A DNA stretch of 50,016 bases from an uncultured Duncaniella sp. (lineage in GTDB: Bacteria; Bacteroidota; Bacteroidia; Bacteroidales; Muribaculaceae): the NCBI GenBank assembly GCA_958352885.1, contig CATWQI010000015.1, positions 1 to 50,016 on the forward strand, read 5' to 3'. The notes under the pieces are model-generated. The model was given only the letters and a program-made list of their open reading frames with translations. It ran no database searches and was not told the DNA's origin. The translations under genes and the position numbers were made by a program. Of the stretch, positions 1-8,708 are shown piece by piece (positions within the stretch are counted from its first letter, which is position 1; the number at the start of each line of letters is the position of its first letter).

Positions 1-101
1 GACTGACTCCTGCAAATGGTAATCGACTTTTGTCGCTTGCCTTAGCAAGAATCAGCCCTAATTTTTGGAGACCTCAAAAAGTTTTATCGGACAGCAATAG
101 T

Positions 102-686
102 TTAATTTACATCTTTGACGATGGTCGAGAGATAGAATTTCGGATATGTCTTGATTTTGTTTCCGGCGATGATTGCGACCAACAAATGTGCTGTCATAGC
201 AGTCATGGTGTATTCGCCGACCGATGAACTGACTTCGGGCGATGCAATCCATTTCATTGCGCAGTCAACCCAGCCATTGCCGGGAACATTCCAAAACTTG
301 CAGTAACCGCTCGTATAGTCAAGCATAGCCTTTACCGTGTCATCATCAGCTTTTGCCTCGACAAAATGCGGCAGTCGCTTTTCCGGCATTACGACCGTGA
401 CGCAACCGCCTATGCCAAAGTTGAAAGCACAAATCACTGGCACCGATATATTATAGCAATGAGCAATCACTTCCCGGCAGGCTTCCTTCTCTGTGCAGGT
501 GCATATTACTATATCACATAAGTCGAGCTTTGAACAATCCGACATGATAACAATGTCCTCGAAGCCCAACCTTCGTATAGCCTCAGATATCAGGTCAACA
601 GCAATATTGCCTATAACGGCAACTTTAGTACCCTTGATTTTCTGTTTTAACTCGGTTGAAAGACCGCCTGATTTTTCCATATTCAT
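102..686 (-). CDS. ThiF/E1-like Rossmann-fold protein
   Basis: This 194-residue protein resembles the nucleotide-binding fold of ThiF/E1-type adenylyltransferases. An N-terminal strand and glycine segment (KVAVIGNIAVD) is followed by a second strand ending in D (IVIMSDCSKLDL) and a C-terminal helix of the ThiF type (MTAHLLVAIIAGNK). The usual GxGxxG loop is degenerate and the protein is shorter than a typical ThiF, so adenylation activity is doubtful. I chose the start at 686 because a promoter box (TAATTTTG, 699-706) and a palindrome lie just upstream; a longer frame to 782 would place both inside the gene. An ATG at 680 is an alternative. It is transcribed away from a TonB receptor gene. 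The fold is fairly clear; the function is not known. Confidence 0.6.
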   Translation of the reverse strand: MNMEKSGGLSTELKQKIKGTKVAVIGNIAVDLISEAIRRLGFEDIVIMSDCSKLDLCDIVICTCTEKEACREVIAHCYNISVPVICAFNFGIGGCVTVVMPEKRLPHFVEAKADDDTVKAMLDYTSGYCKFWNVPGNGWVDCAMKWIASPEVSSSVGEYTMTAMTAHLLVAIIAGNKIKTYPKFYLSTIVKDVN

Positions 687-698
687 TATTGTTTGAGG

Positions 699-706
699 CA
701 AAATTA
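699..706 (-). promoter_or_regulatory. -7 box of the ThiF-like gene
   Basis: The minus strand reads TAATTTTG, matching the Bacteroidetes -7 element TAnnTTTG, about 12 bases before the chosen start. No TTTG lies at the -33 spacing; a palindrome ends 21 bases further upstream instead. Confidence 0.6.
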
Positions 707-727
707 GACGTTCAACATCGAATTTCA

Positions 728-745
728 TGCACACTTTTGTGTGCA
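728..745. promoter_or_regulatory. Palindromic operator 1 (TGCACAC-4-GTGTGCA)
   Basis: TGCACACTTTTGTGTGCA is a perfect 7-bp inverted repeat around TTTT. It lies exactly 21 bases upstream of the -7 box of the ThiF-like gene, so its centre is near -41. A second copy in opposite orientation lies 50 bp away, centre to centre. The 7-4-7 layout resembles sites of Crp/Fnr-type dimers; the regulator is not identified. Confidence 0.7.
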
Positions 746-777
746 AATGCCCTCTCGAAGCCACTGCAACCATCAAA

Positions 778-795
778 TGCACACAAAAGTGTGCA
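778..795. promoter_or_regulatory. Palindromic operator 2 (TGCACAC-4-GTGTGCA)
   Basis: TGCACACAAAAGTGTGCA is the reverse complement of operator 1. It ends 21 bases before the -7 box of the TonB receptor gene (817-824), the same distance as on the other side. The receptor promoter has no TTTG at -33, so activator dependence is likely. Confidence 0.7.
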
Positions 796-816
796 GCCTG
801 TCACGGAACGACTGAT

Positions 817-824
817 TAACTTTG
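817..824 (+). promoter_or_regulatory. -7 box of the TonB receptor gene
   Basis: TAACTTTG matches TAnnTTTG and lies 15 bases before the ATG at 840. An upstream in-frame ATG at 822 overlaps this box, which argues for the start at 840. Confidence 0.6.
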
Positions 825-839
825 CCACAAAAAAAGTTT

Positions 840-2903
840 ATGCGACTATATCTTGGCATACTGTTCTTATATGCGACAGCCCCCCTAAATGCTGTTGCGC
901 AGAGCGAGTTGCCGGATTCGTTGGATATATCGCGTGAACTTGATGAAGTTGTAGTGACGGCTCCTGAAAATCAGACAATAGGCAATAAGACATTATTCTA
1001 TCCGACAAAGGAACTAAGGAATGCCACAAACAACGGAGTCCAACTGCTTGCAGGTATGCAAATCCCTGATCTGATTATAAATCCTGCCACCGGGTCTGTT
1101 GAAAGACTGGGAGGTGGCGAACTGTCTATCAGAATTAATGGTCGTCCTGCCTCACAAATAGATATTACAGCCCTATCGCCCAAGGATATTACAAGAGTAG
1201 AATACACGTCAAATCCGGGTGTGAGATATGGAGAGGCAAAAGGCGTGATAGATATAACTGTAAAGCGACGCGAAACAGGTTATGGGGTGTTGCTCAATCT
1301 GCTTCAGTCTGTAAACCGCGGATGGGGTAATTATACCGGAGCACTGAAATTCACATCAGGTCGTAGTGAGTGGACTCTTGATTTTCAGTCCAATCCAATG
1401 TGGAGAATGTCAGCATACCGTGATAATGCGGAGCATTATCTCCTGTCAGACGGGACTGAAATACTACGTTTGGAGAATGGTATAAAAGCACCGAACAGGA
1501 TGGCCTCTCATCGGGTGTCATTTCAACACTCCTATGCTATAGGCAGCAAACTTCTGCTGAACACCCAATTACGCATATTTCGCAAGAATGATCACTATGT
1601 ATCTGAGGGAAATATAACAACCATGATTGGCGATGAAGTTACAGACGATTTTGAACGGGAAGAATTGCCGATAAAATCAACACAGATTGATTTGGATGTC
1701 TATCTGCATTGGAAAGCGAATAAATCTAATAAGCTGTATTTTAATATAATCCCTACTGTAATCAATGGCTCGAATGACCGCAGCTATCAAACATCGGAGG
1801 TGGAATTATATACTGCAATATCCAACCGTGGATACAGGTTATTTGGTGAAGGAGTTTGGGAATGTCGAATCGGAAACGGCATCCTCACATCCGGCATACG
1901 AAGTTTGGGCGAGTGGAATGAGGCAGACTATAATCATTCCGGAAACATCAATGAGAAAAGTGTCATGGGAAGCCTATTTGCCGAGTGGAAACAGACATTG
2001 GATAAGATTCAGTATAGTATCGGTATAGGGGGAACAACTTATAGCGTAAAAGAACCGTTGAAACATAGTTATTTCAATGCAAATCCTCGGATATATTTCC
2101 GATATACTCCTGCCTCGTGGGGCGGAATCTCCTTTATAGGAAATGTAAACACGATGTCTCCCACAGTGAATCAACTTAACCCGGTTCTTCAACAGATTGA
2201 TAGGTACCAATGGAGCAAAGGGAATCCAAGTGTTTCCGCCTTTCAGCAATATGACACAAAATTTGAATTTGACGGCAGATTTAAGGATATATCGCTAAAA
2301 ATTACTGTCGCCAATACCTACAACCATAATCCAATAATGGGAGCCAAGACATATATTGACAATCAGATAGTCAAGTCTTATTATAACTCCGGCTATAATA
2401 ACGATTTTATTGTCAAGGCTCAGCTTAGAATGCCAGTGTTCATAAAACAATTGAATCTTTCCTTGGAAGGCGGCTGGCACAAGGCTGTCAGCGAAGGTCT
2501 CAACTATCGCCACTATTATTCGCAACCCTTTATAAACGCACAGTTCATGTATGTAAATGGACCGTGGTGGGTTATGCTGAAATATAATACTACATACAAT
2601 GCCCTATGGGGAGAAGACATATACAGCACTAATAACAATATGCTGAATATCGGCGTAGGCTACACATATCGCAACGCAACTTTTATGGCCGGTGCGTTCA
2701 ATCCCATTGGAAATATCAGTGTAAAAAGCCGTGATTTAAGTGCAATAGCCGGATATGAGAGAGAATATCAAATATCATCGACACGCCAATTATTATGGAT
2801 AGGAGTTGCATTAAATCTCTACAAAGGTAAAAAGCGTAGTGCATCCCAACGCAAGTTAAACAATTCTCAATCATACGAATCAATAACCAACGCAAAGAAA
2901 TGA
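840..2903 (+). CDS. TonB-dependent outer-membrane receptor
   Basis: This 687-residue protein is an outer-membrane receptor energised by TonB/ExbBD. A signal peptide covers about residues 1-21 (MRLYLGILFLYATAP, ending AVAQ). It is followed by the Bacteroidetes box RELDEVVVTAP, a plug domain to about residue 145 (LSIRINGRPAS, then IDITVKR) and a beta-barrel rich in aromatic alternating strands to the end. No SusD partner is present, so a small nutrient, metal chelate or peptide is more likely than a polysaccharide, but the substrate is unknown. The next gene overlaps by 4 bp and encodes a DUF2141 protein, indicating a two-gene operon. A second receptor of similar design lies at 43888-45924. Expression is probably controlled through the palindrome at 778-795. 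Confidence 0.88.
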   Translation: MRLYLGILFLYATAPLNAVAQSELPDSLDISRELDEVVVTAPENQTIGNKTLFYPTKELRNATNNGVQLLAGMQIPDLIINPATGSVERLGGGELSIRINGRPASQIDITALSPKDITRVEYTSNPGVRYGEAKGVIDITVKRRETGYGVLLNLLQSVNRGWGNYTGALKFTSGRSEWTLDFQSNPMWRMSAYRDNAEHYLLSDGTEILRLENGIKAPNRMASHRVSFQHSYAIGSKLLLNTQLRIFRKNDHYVSEGNITTMIGDEVTDDFEREELPIKSTQIDLDVYLHWKANKSNKLYFNIIPTVINGSNDRSYQTSEVELYTAISNRGYRLFGEGVWECRIGNGILTSGIRSLGEWNEADYNHSGNINEKSVMGSLFAEWKQTLDKIQYSIGIGGTTYSVKEPLKHSYFNANPRIYFRYTPASWGGISFIGNVNTMSPTVNQLNPVLQQIDRYQWSKGNPSVSAFQQYDTKFEFDGRFKDISLKITVANTYNHNPIMGAKTYIDNQIVKSYYNSGYNNDFIVKAQLRMPVFIKQLNLSLEGGWHKAVSEGLNYRHYYSQPFINAQFMYVNGPWWVMLKYNTTYNALWGEDIYSTNNNMLNIGVGYTYRNATFMAGAFNPIGNISVKSRDLSAIAGYEREYQISSTRQLLWIGVALNLYKGKKRSASQRKLNNSQSYESITNAKK

Positions 2904-3271
2904 AGAAGTTATTACTCATCTTCGCATTGATAGCGATTAGCGTCAGTGCGAAAGCCGAGACTCCGGCTTATTCAATCATCATTAGTGAGTTGCCCTATAC
3001 CGAGGGTACTCTATATGTCTCTGCAACCTGCGGAGAGGAAGAACTGCTCAAAGTCGCAATCGAGATCGAAGAAGATTCAGTCACAATCCCTGTTGATTTT
3101 TCAAAAGTAATAGGCAAGGAGTTGTCGATACGAGCCTTTCAGGATCTCGATGAGGACAAGCAGCTTAAATTTGACAGTTATGGTCGCCCCGCAGAGCCAT
3201 TTCTGCAAACCAGTTTCGTACCACAAAAAGATAAAACCGGCTATGACTTCACGCTTGTAGTATTGAACTAA
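2900..3271 (+). CDS. DUF2141 family secreted protein
   Basis: This is a 123-residue protein with a signal peptide (MKKLLLIFALIAISVSAKA) and a compact beta domain. The segment FQDLDEDKQLKFDSYGRPAEP matches the DUF2141 pattern, in which an acidic loop is followed by a G-x-P-x-E turn. It overlaps the stop of the TonB receptor gene (ATGA), so the two are translationally coupled. DUF2141 proteins are commonly found beside outer-membrane receptors, but their role is not known. It probably acts in the periplasm or at the inner face of the outer membrane. Confidence 0.75.
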   Translation: MKKLLLIFALIAISVSAKAETPAYSIIISELPYTEGTLYVSATCGEEELLKVAIEIEEDSVTIPVDFSKVIGKELSIRAFQDLDEDKQLKFDSYGRPAEPFLQTSFVPQKDKTGYDFTLVVLN

Positions 3272-3431
3272 TGTCTCCAGTCAGAGCGGTCCCTTTTATA
3301 TGAATCTTTTTATTCATGCGATACGGGAAAAGAGTAACAATACAACCATGATGTTGTAACCACTTCTGCCAAGTAAGAATGTCCGAAACTCTAATTAAAG
3401 GACTACGACTGTCAAATGTTACATAAACCAT
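3249..3431 (-). CDS. Possible small protein (60 aa)
   Basis: This short minus-strand frame overlaps the end of the DUF2141 gene by 23 bp in convergent orientation. Its sequence (MVYVTFDSRSPLIRVSDILTW) has a protein-like composition. A TAGATTTG box lies at 3450-3457, a suitable distance before the ATG, although the nearest TTTG spacing is 24 rather than 19. I do not recognise a family. It may be a chance frame. Confidence 0.25.
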   Translation of the reverse strand: MVYVTFDSRSPLIRVSDILTWQKWLQHHGCIVTLFPYRMNKKIHIKGTALTGDISSILQA

Positions 3432-3502
3432 AAACGTACTCTATAACTACAAATCTAACAAGATTAGAATATCAGAAACAGCAAATAAATATATTAAAAT
3501 CG

Positions 3503-3532
3503 CACAGCTTTGGCAGTGATGCCGGGGCTGTG
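3503..3532. other. Hairpin in the 3.27-3.69 kb gap
   Basis: CACAGC and GCTGTG pair around an inner GGC/GCC, giving a stem-loop without a long T run. It could be a weak terminator or an RNA structure. The rest of this roughly 400-bp gap is AT-rich with nothing else I can name. Confidence 0.3.
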
Positions 3533-3691
3533 TTGCATTTAAAATCACAATAACTGCGCAAAAAAGTTTTCATACCAAACTTTGATTAAAGAAACCTCTA
3601 CTACTCCCTAATAATACTTATCCAAGTGTACAGAATTAATTTTACCTATATTCCCATTGAACTGACGAAGCATGTATGGCGTTACACTACT

Positions 3692-4300
3692 ATGAAGATT
3701 CTTATAATACTGTTTCTTGTGCTTGCCATTCTCGCTTTAATTAAGCGGAGAAGACGCTATGGGCATACACAGTCATACAAGGCAGGAGATTATACGAGTC
3801 GTAAAAGTAATTACAGTAAGATGTCTGTAAAGGAAATGGGCACCATTTTCGAGGATTTTGTCGTGGATTTACTGGCTGACAAAAGATTGACATTGTTGGA
3901 TCGAACCCAGGACCGCATATCGTCACGTGGTGTTTATGCGGAATCATGCAAGAATCCTGATTTGCACATAAAACAACTTTACGGGAACGGATATATCGAT
4001 TATCATCTTGAATGCAAGTACAAATCACATAGGGACAGTGATGGCAATATCATATTTGATGCTTATAAAATAGCACGATACAAGAAATTTCAGCATGAAA
4101 ACCATCGCAAAGTCTTTCTTGCTGTTGGTATTGGTCGGACACCATTCGCTCCTGAGGAATTCTTGATTGTACCCCTTGATTCTCTTTGTGGCAACGCATT
4201 GCCTAAAGAGGCGACGGAATTCAGAGTATCCCCTACTCCAGAAGATCTTGTATGCTACATCAACCGTTATTTCAACACGCTGTTCTCCAAATATAAATAG
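3692..4300 (+). CDS. Membrane-anchored PD-(D/E)XK-like nuclease protein
   Basis: From the ATG at 3692 this is a 202-residue protein. An N-terminal membrane segment (MKILIILFLVLAILALI) is followed by a basic stretch KRRRR. The soluble part contains GTIFEDFVVDLL, NPDLHIKQL and LECKYKS, which together resemble a restriction-endonuclease-like core (E, then D, then ExK). This suggests a Mrr-type nuclease fold tethered to the inner membrane, but the assignment is by pattern only. An upstream in-frame ATG at 3626 would place extra residues before the membrane anchor and is less likely. It stands alone, flanked downstream by an IS element. Confidence 0.5.
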   Translation: MKILIILFLVLAILALIKRRRRYGHTQSYKAGDYTSRKSNYSKMSVKEMGTIFEDFVVDLLADKRLTLLDRTQDRISSRGVYAESCKNPDLHIKQLYGNGYIDYHLECKYKSHRDSDGNIIFDAYKIARYKKFQHENHRKVFLAVGIGRTPFAPEEFLIVPLDSLCGNALPKEATEFRVSPTPEDLVCYINRYFNTLFSKYK

Positions 4301-4464
4301 CACAATTTTTTCGCACACGAACCAACAACAGTTACTCAATGCAAAGACAATGATAACAGTCCGATTACCAAATGAATATTGCGACATTTGACTTTCCGTA
4401 ACATACAGAGGAGCGTACAAATAGATACTTTATCTCATATCTTTTTTGCTTATTGAATCATTAG

Positions 4465-5762
4465 TGTCCACTAAAAAATCATAAGAGTACTTTGAAATTA
4501 TTGAAATTCAATTTGTTGTGAAGAAATTTGGAGTCAACGGATCTGATTTTATATTTGCGGTCTGAATCAGACCGTTATGAATAAAGACAGATACGTTTTC
4601 GCCCAATTAGTCCAGTTTATGGACCGCAATCACTTCAATTATCTCGTACGCAAGTATGATGGAGACAAGTATGTAAAGAGTTATACATATTGGAATCAGC
4701 TGCTTACATTGATGCTTGGGCAGTTGTCTAACCGTGAGAGCCTGCGCGATCTCATCGTAGCTATGGAAGCCCATGCAGGAAAGCTTTACCATCTCGGAAT
4801 CGGCAAATCCGTGACACGTAGCAATCTTAGCAAGGCTAACGAGCAGCGCGATTACCGCATCTTCAAGGAGTTTGCGTTCTATATGATTGCGGAGGCCCGC
4901 AAACGTAGGATACAGAAAATCTTCGAGATTGACGGTCATGTATATGCCTTTGACTCCACAAGCATAGACCTCTGTCTGTCGGTGTTCGAGTGGGCAAAAT
5001 TCCGTAAGCATAAAGGTGGAATCAAGATGCACACGCTTTACGATGTGGAGGCTCAAGTTCCTGCATTCGTGCATATTACTGAAGTAAAAGTCCACGATTC
5101 AAAGGCCATGCCGGAGATTCCGTATGAGCAGGGAGCGCATTACATCTTCGATCGTGGTTACAACGATTTCGGCAACCTTTACACGATAAACCGTATCGGT
5201 GCGTTCTTTGTCGTCAGGGCGAAAACCAATGTCCGGTTCAAGCCTGAGACATGGAAACGAAGGCTTCCCGAGAACGTCGTCTCGGATGCTGTCGGCTACT
5301 TCACGGTTTATAAAAGTGCGAAGGATTACCCCGAAAAACTCTGAAAGGATGTCTGCATAGACCCCGAAGACGGTACCAGATACATATTCCTGACCAACAA
5401 ACTGACGGCATCCGCCGAGACAATCGCCGAATTATACCGCAACCGCTGGAGTGTGGAACTGTTCTTCAAATGGATCAAGCAGCATCTGCGCATCAAGAAG
5501 TTCTGGGGGACATCAGAGAATGCGGTGCGTATCCAAATCTACTGTGCCATAATTACTTATTGCCTTGTGGCAATCATACAGCACGATATGAAACTGGAGC
5601 GAAGCATCTATGAAGTACTTCAGATTCTTGGAATCTCGCTGACTGACAAGACACATCTGAGAGACCTCTTCGACAAATCGAATTTCAAAAATGTCAATGT
5701 TCTCTATGATTCAAGTGAACCGAATTTATTTAATTTTTAACCACGTCCATTTTTAGTGGACA
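4465..5762 (+). mobile_element. IS4-family insertion sequence
   Basis: The element is bounded by inverted ends TGTCCACTAAAAA (4465-4477) and its reverse complement (5750-5762), and holds one transposase gene. I see no convincing target-site duplication, which fits an old insertion or later rearrangement. The transposase frame is broken by one stop codon. Confidence 0.8.
4577..5740 (+). pseudogene. IS4-family transposase with in-frame TGA
   Basis: The frame encodes a 387-codon DDE transposase interrupted by TGA at 5342-5344 (codon 256) with no change of frame. An N-terminal DUF4372-type domain is followed by catalytic aspartates in FDSTSID and YIFDRGY. The C-terminal part after the stop carries the IS4 signature Y-(2)-R-(3)-E-(6)-K (YRNRWSVELFFKWIK), which supplies the catalytic glutamate. 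The stop therefore separates the third catalytic residue from the first two. CTC-TGA-AAG most simply derives from CGA (Arg) by C to T. The enzyme should be inactive unless the stop is read through or a copy elsewhere acts in trans. Confidence 0.85.
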
Positions 5763-5933
5763 GTAGTGATTTTCACCATCCAAATAATTTCGGATTTTGG
5801 AGTCTCTTTTTCAGTGGGTTAACACTTGCCATACGGTTATTTTGAGGTAGTGGGAATGGTTAAGTTGATAACCCCCAACTCACTCTTTTACTTTGCGTTA
5901 GAATTTCAAACGAACTTCAAAAACAAAGTAAGT

Positions 5934-6317
5934 ATGGAAACATCCAAAATCACTTTCAACCAGCTGCCATATGTGGTAAGCGGTCTCTCCGAGAAACTAG
6001 ACCGAGTGCTTGACCTGCTTGAAAAAGCAGGCATCGCCAGCCACTCCAAACAGTCCTGGTACTCACGCAGACTCGTGCATGCGAAAGAGGCTTGACAGAT
6101 AATCGGCAAGTCACTTTTGACCATTTACTGCGCGGTCAAAGCTCCGAATGACCCATTCCGGGCTACAAGCGCGGCAAGCTCCTCTATTTCTATGAGGACA
6201 AATCTACGCATGGATCAAGGGCGGTCGTAAACAACTCCGCAGCACCTTCTCGTCGAAACCGCAGCGACCATCACTACCGGTATGAAACGCCGTCCCCGTG
6301 GAGGCTATAATTTCTGA
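5934..6317 (+). pseudogene. Degraded excisionase-like HTH gene
   Basis: The first frame starts METSKITFNQLPYVVSGLSE and closely parallels the start of the intact HTH protein at 33290-33652 (MEQSKISFESLPELVSSLAS). It stops at 6095. Homology then continues in other frames: IPGYKRGKLLYFYEDK, then YAWIKGGRK, and finally KRRPRGGYNF before TGA at 6315-6317. At least two frameshifts are therefore needed to join the pieces. The parent would be a MerR/HTH_17-type DNA-binding protein of about 125 residues from a mobilizable element. This is a relic of another integrated element next to the IS. Confidence 0.65.
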
Positions 6318-6637
6318 GCCTATGGGAAAAGAATATTACCCCCCGACTCAGTAATCAGCGCACTGATGAATCTCGCAAAGCCTGCTGACAGAAATTTTCC
6401 TGTTCATGTATTTTCGGCAAAGATACAACGTAATCCGGCACTGCGACAACTCGTTGACGCACTACAGTTGGAACTCGTAGGCATCGAAGAATACAAACCC
6501 TGCGAAAGCTTACAAAAATTTGAATAAAATGGCACAATCAAAACCGAATAATCCGCACCCTCAAAGAAAAAGGATTGCTCACAAGTACTGGCGCAAAGAA
6601 CAATGCGACTTGGGTAATCAATAGCCCTAAGATGTGA
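6318..6637 (+). pseudogene. Relic reading frames, one ending in a winged-helix segment
   Basis: No intact gene is present. One frame without a start reads PPDSVISALMNLAKPADRN and ends at the TAA near 6526. Another reads RIIRTLKEKGLLTSTGAKNN, then TWVINSPKM before TGA at 6635-6637, which looks like the recognition helix and wing of a C-terminal winged-helix domain as found in AlbA_2 or Fic proteins. I cannot name the parent genes. The stretch follows the degraded HTH gene and is probably part of the same dead element. The bases from 6638 to 6753 hold nothing I recognise. Confidence 0.35.
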
Positions 6638-6753
6638 TTATGGAAAACGCAAAAAGAATGAGGCGTTAACTGCTGTAAGGTGTGCTTGTAAACAAAGCCG
6701 CCTGTATATCGTTTAAAAAAGTATGATGCGCAATATTGTACACTATAAATCAA

Positions 6754-6972
6754 ATGAATAAAGTTAAGATTACTGTTCTGAAAAGGACTTTTCATGAGGA
6801 CCTCGCTGAGGTGTATGCCGTCGAAGGATTTGGCAAATGTCCGGCATTTCGAGAGGGTGACATGTTTTATACTTATATTGGGAAGCCGAAGAACTTCTGT
6901 GACGAGGGCTGGAAGGCTATCTATCAATATGTATTTGCACTTGCACACGGCGGTGACAAAGTATCTAATTGA
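6754..6972 (+). pseudogene. C-terminally truncated TIGR04076 family protein
   Basis: The sequence MNKVKITVLKRTFHEDLAEVY, then CPAFREGDMF and KPKNFCDEGWKAIYQYVFALAHGG, fits the TIGR04076 family of small cysteine-containing proteins. It stops after GGDKVSN at 72 residues. Family members normally continue with a further cysteine-bearing segment after this point, so the C-terminus appears to be lost, by truncation or frameshift. An upstream in-frame ATG at 6736 is possible, but the family start matches 6754. The function of the family is not established. Confidence 0.55.
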
Positions 6973-6996
6973 TGATTTTCATAAATTTGACGGAAT

Positions 6997-7887
6997 ATGG
7001 ACAATGTGTATTTTCTGAGCCGTAGGATGGATATGAGGATGCGGGACAATAACGGGAGAATGGAGCGTGAGGAATTCTGCGAAGCGGAGACAATGACTCT
7101 TTTTAATCCGGATTATGCCATAGATGTCAATTTCGCCGGCAAGTTTTTTCCTTCGTTGTCAGTAGATGTGCGTGTCGGCGATGAACCGTTTGTTACCCCG
7201 GAATCCACTGTACTGAATAAGGTGTTGCCTGTGTCGCAGTCAGAGTTTGACAAGCAGTTCGACAAGGTATTTAAGTTGCTGAGAAAAGCGTTTCGCAAGC
7301 AGAGTGAATTCTATCAAGTTCTTCATAGCGACAATTTTATAGAACTCTTTTCATTCTGTAATGATAAGATTCATCATGAATCTGTACGCATCGATTTCAG
7401 AAAAATGTCATGCGAGAATTCAATAAGCGTCAGCAGGACAAATACCAATTATGGCAGGGCTTTGGCGAAGAGGAAGGGGAAAGGAATCGAGGCTCCCATA
7501 TTTAAAAATATATTGAAGTTATGTTTAACTTATATTTCTCGTACAGATAGGTTAGTGACAGAGAATGAAAGATTCGTTAAGGAATTTGAGGCCGTATTGA
7601 GTGGTAATGAATATCAATTATCCATTGATGAGTCGGATGAGTCTGGCATTGTTGAGGATGAAAATCAGGTATTAAGATCCGCTGACCAAGTGAGTGCTGT
7701 AGTGGATCCTGTTGTCGAGTATGGCAGGCGGTCAATTGATAATCTAACGGTTGTACTTGAAGCGAGAATAAACAGCATCAAGAACCGGTTGTGCAATTGC
7801 GATGATGACACCAAAGAGGTCAGAGAAAGTCTCAGAGGAGAAATCCGCGGGCTACAATTCGCCATAAAGAAGATTCTGGAGAAATAG
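6997..7887 (+). CDS. Hypothetical protein with C-terminal coiled coil
   Basis: This 296-residue, largely acidic soluble protein has no signal peptide or membrane segment. I do not recognise a domain. The region after about residue 230 (NLTVVLEARINSIKNRL, then a second amphipathic helix to EFAIKKILEK-like end) looks helical and coiled-coil forming, and residues 205-225 are rich in S, D and E. It begins 24 bp after the truncated TIGR04076 gene on the same strand and ends against a bidirectional terminator. Internal ATGs at 7027 and 7033 could also serve as starts. Confidence 0.55.
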   Translation: MDNVYFLSRRMDMRMRDNNGRMEREEFCEAETMTLFNPDYAIDVNFAGKFFPSLSVDVRVGDEPFVTPESTVLNKVLPVSQSEFDKQFDKVFKLLRKAFRKQSEFYQVLHSDNFIELFSFCNDKIHHESVRIDFRKMSCENSISVSRTNTNYGRALAKRKGKGIEAPIFKNILKLCLTYISRTDRLVTENERFVKEFEAVLSGNEYQLSIDESDESGIVEDENQVLRSADQVSAVVDPVVEYGRRSIDNLTVVLEARINSIKNRLCNCDDDTKEVRESLRGEIRGLQFAIKKILEK

Positions 7888-8048
7888 GGTTAACAAATAC
7901 CGTGTCTTTCAACTGTATGTCATTGCTAAGAATAATTAATTGTTGAGACGCTAAATAAAGTAACGAATTACAAGATAGTAAGTTAAATTTTCGCATAAAG
8001 TTTTGCGATGTCTGATACTTAGCTGTTTATAGGAGTATGACAGAACGA

Positions 8049-8085
8049 AAACGCATCAAACACAGTAAGCATGTTTGATGCGTTT
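8049..8085. terminator. Bidirectional terminator hairpin
   Basis: AAACGCATCAAACA (8049-8062) pairs perfectly with TGTTTGATGCGTTT (8072-8085) around a 9-base loop. It lies between the convergent genes ending at 7887 and 8098. The rest of the 7888-8097 gap shows nothing else. Confidence 0.8.
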
Positions 8086-8097
8086 GCCGTTGATTTA

Positions 8098-8697
8098 TTA
8101 TTCTTCGATATCTAATATAGACCAATCTTTCACCTGGAATTCCGCTTCAAAAGCTTGAAGTTCTTTTTGAAGCCGTTTTTGTAATGTCTCCTCAGAGTCA
8201 TCGCCACTCATCATCCAGTCTATCCGATGTGCATAAATTTCTGCGATGCGAAGCTGACGGTATGCTTGCTTCATCGTTTCCAATGTCGAGTCTTCAAGTT
8301 CTAAAACATCGGCACCATAAGGATAGCTGTCATAGACACAATGATGGATTGCAAAAAGTACAGGAATTGTTTCATCCTCTTTAGTACCGTTCATATATTC
8401 CAATTTCGATTGGAAAGTAACGTCATTTTTGAAAAAGCGTTCAGCGTATTTCGCTTCTGCTCTTTCAACTTCTTCTCGCTGCGTAAGATATGTCTCAGCC
8501 TCTTCGTAAGATACAAATTCCATGCTATATCTTGGGTAGATATAATAAGAACAGATGCTATCCATCTTATCGATAACCCAGTAATCTTCATGTACCTTTG
8601 CAGGTCTGGGACGTAATGCCCGTGCGATATCCCTCTCGATAGTATCCGAAATTTCTCTGATCCAAAATTGTTTATAGTCAAAATGTCCTCCACTCAT
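8098..8697 (-). CDS. MSGGHFDY-type conserved hypothetical protein
   Basis: This 199-residue protein starts MSGGHFDYKQFWIREISDTI. The MSGGHF(D/N)Y start is a hallmark of small uncharacterised proteins common in phages and mobile regions. The middle part is acidic and aromatic (DYWVIDKMDSICSYYIYPRY) and the end is helical. No catalytic motif is evident. It is the last gene of a four-gene minus-strand operon, 11 bp after a metallophosphoesterase, and is followed by a strong terminator. The conserved operon position suggests it works with the phosphoesterases, but this is inference. Confidence 0.6.
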   Translation of the reverse strand: MSGGHFDYKQFWIREISDTIERDIARALRPRPAKVHEDYWVIDKMDSICSYYIYPRYSMEFVSYEEAETYLTQREEVERAEAKYAERFFKNDVTFQSKLEYMNGTKEDETIPVLFAIHHCVYDSYPYGADVLELEDSTLETMKQAYRQLRIAEIYAHRIDWMMSGDDSEETLQKRLQKELQAFEAEFQVKDWSILDIEE

Positions 8698-8708
8698 AGT
8701 TTGTCAAT

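Noticed and set aside
102..782. Longer start (782) for the ThiF-like gene
   Set aside because: It would place the palindromic operator and the TAATTTTG promoter box inside the coding region.
4453..5770. Target-site duplication of the IS4 element
   Set aside because: Only a possible 3-bp TAG match flanks the ends, too short for this family, so no duplication is claimed.
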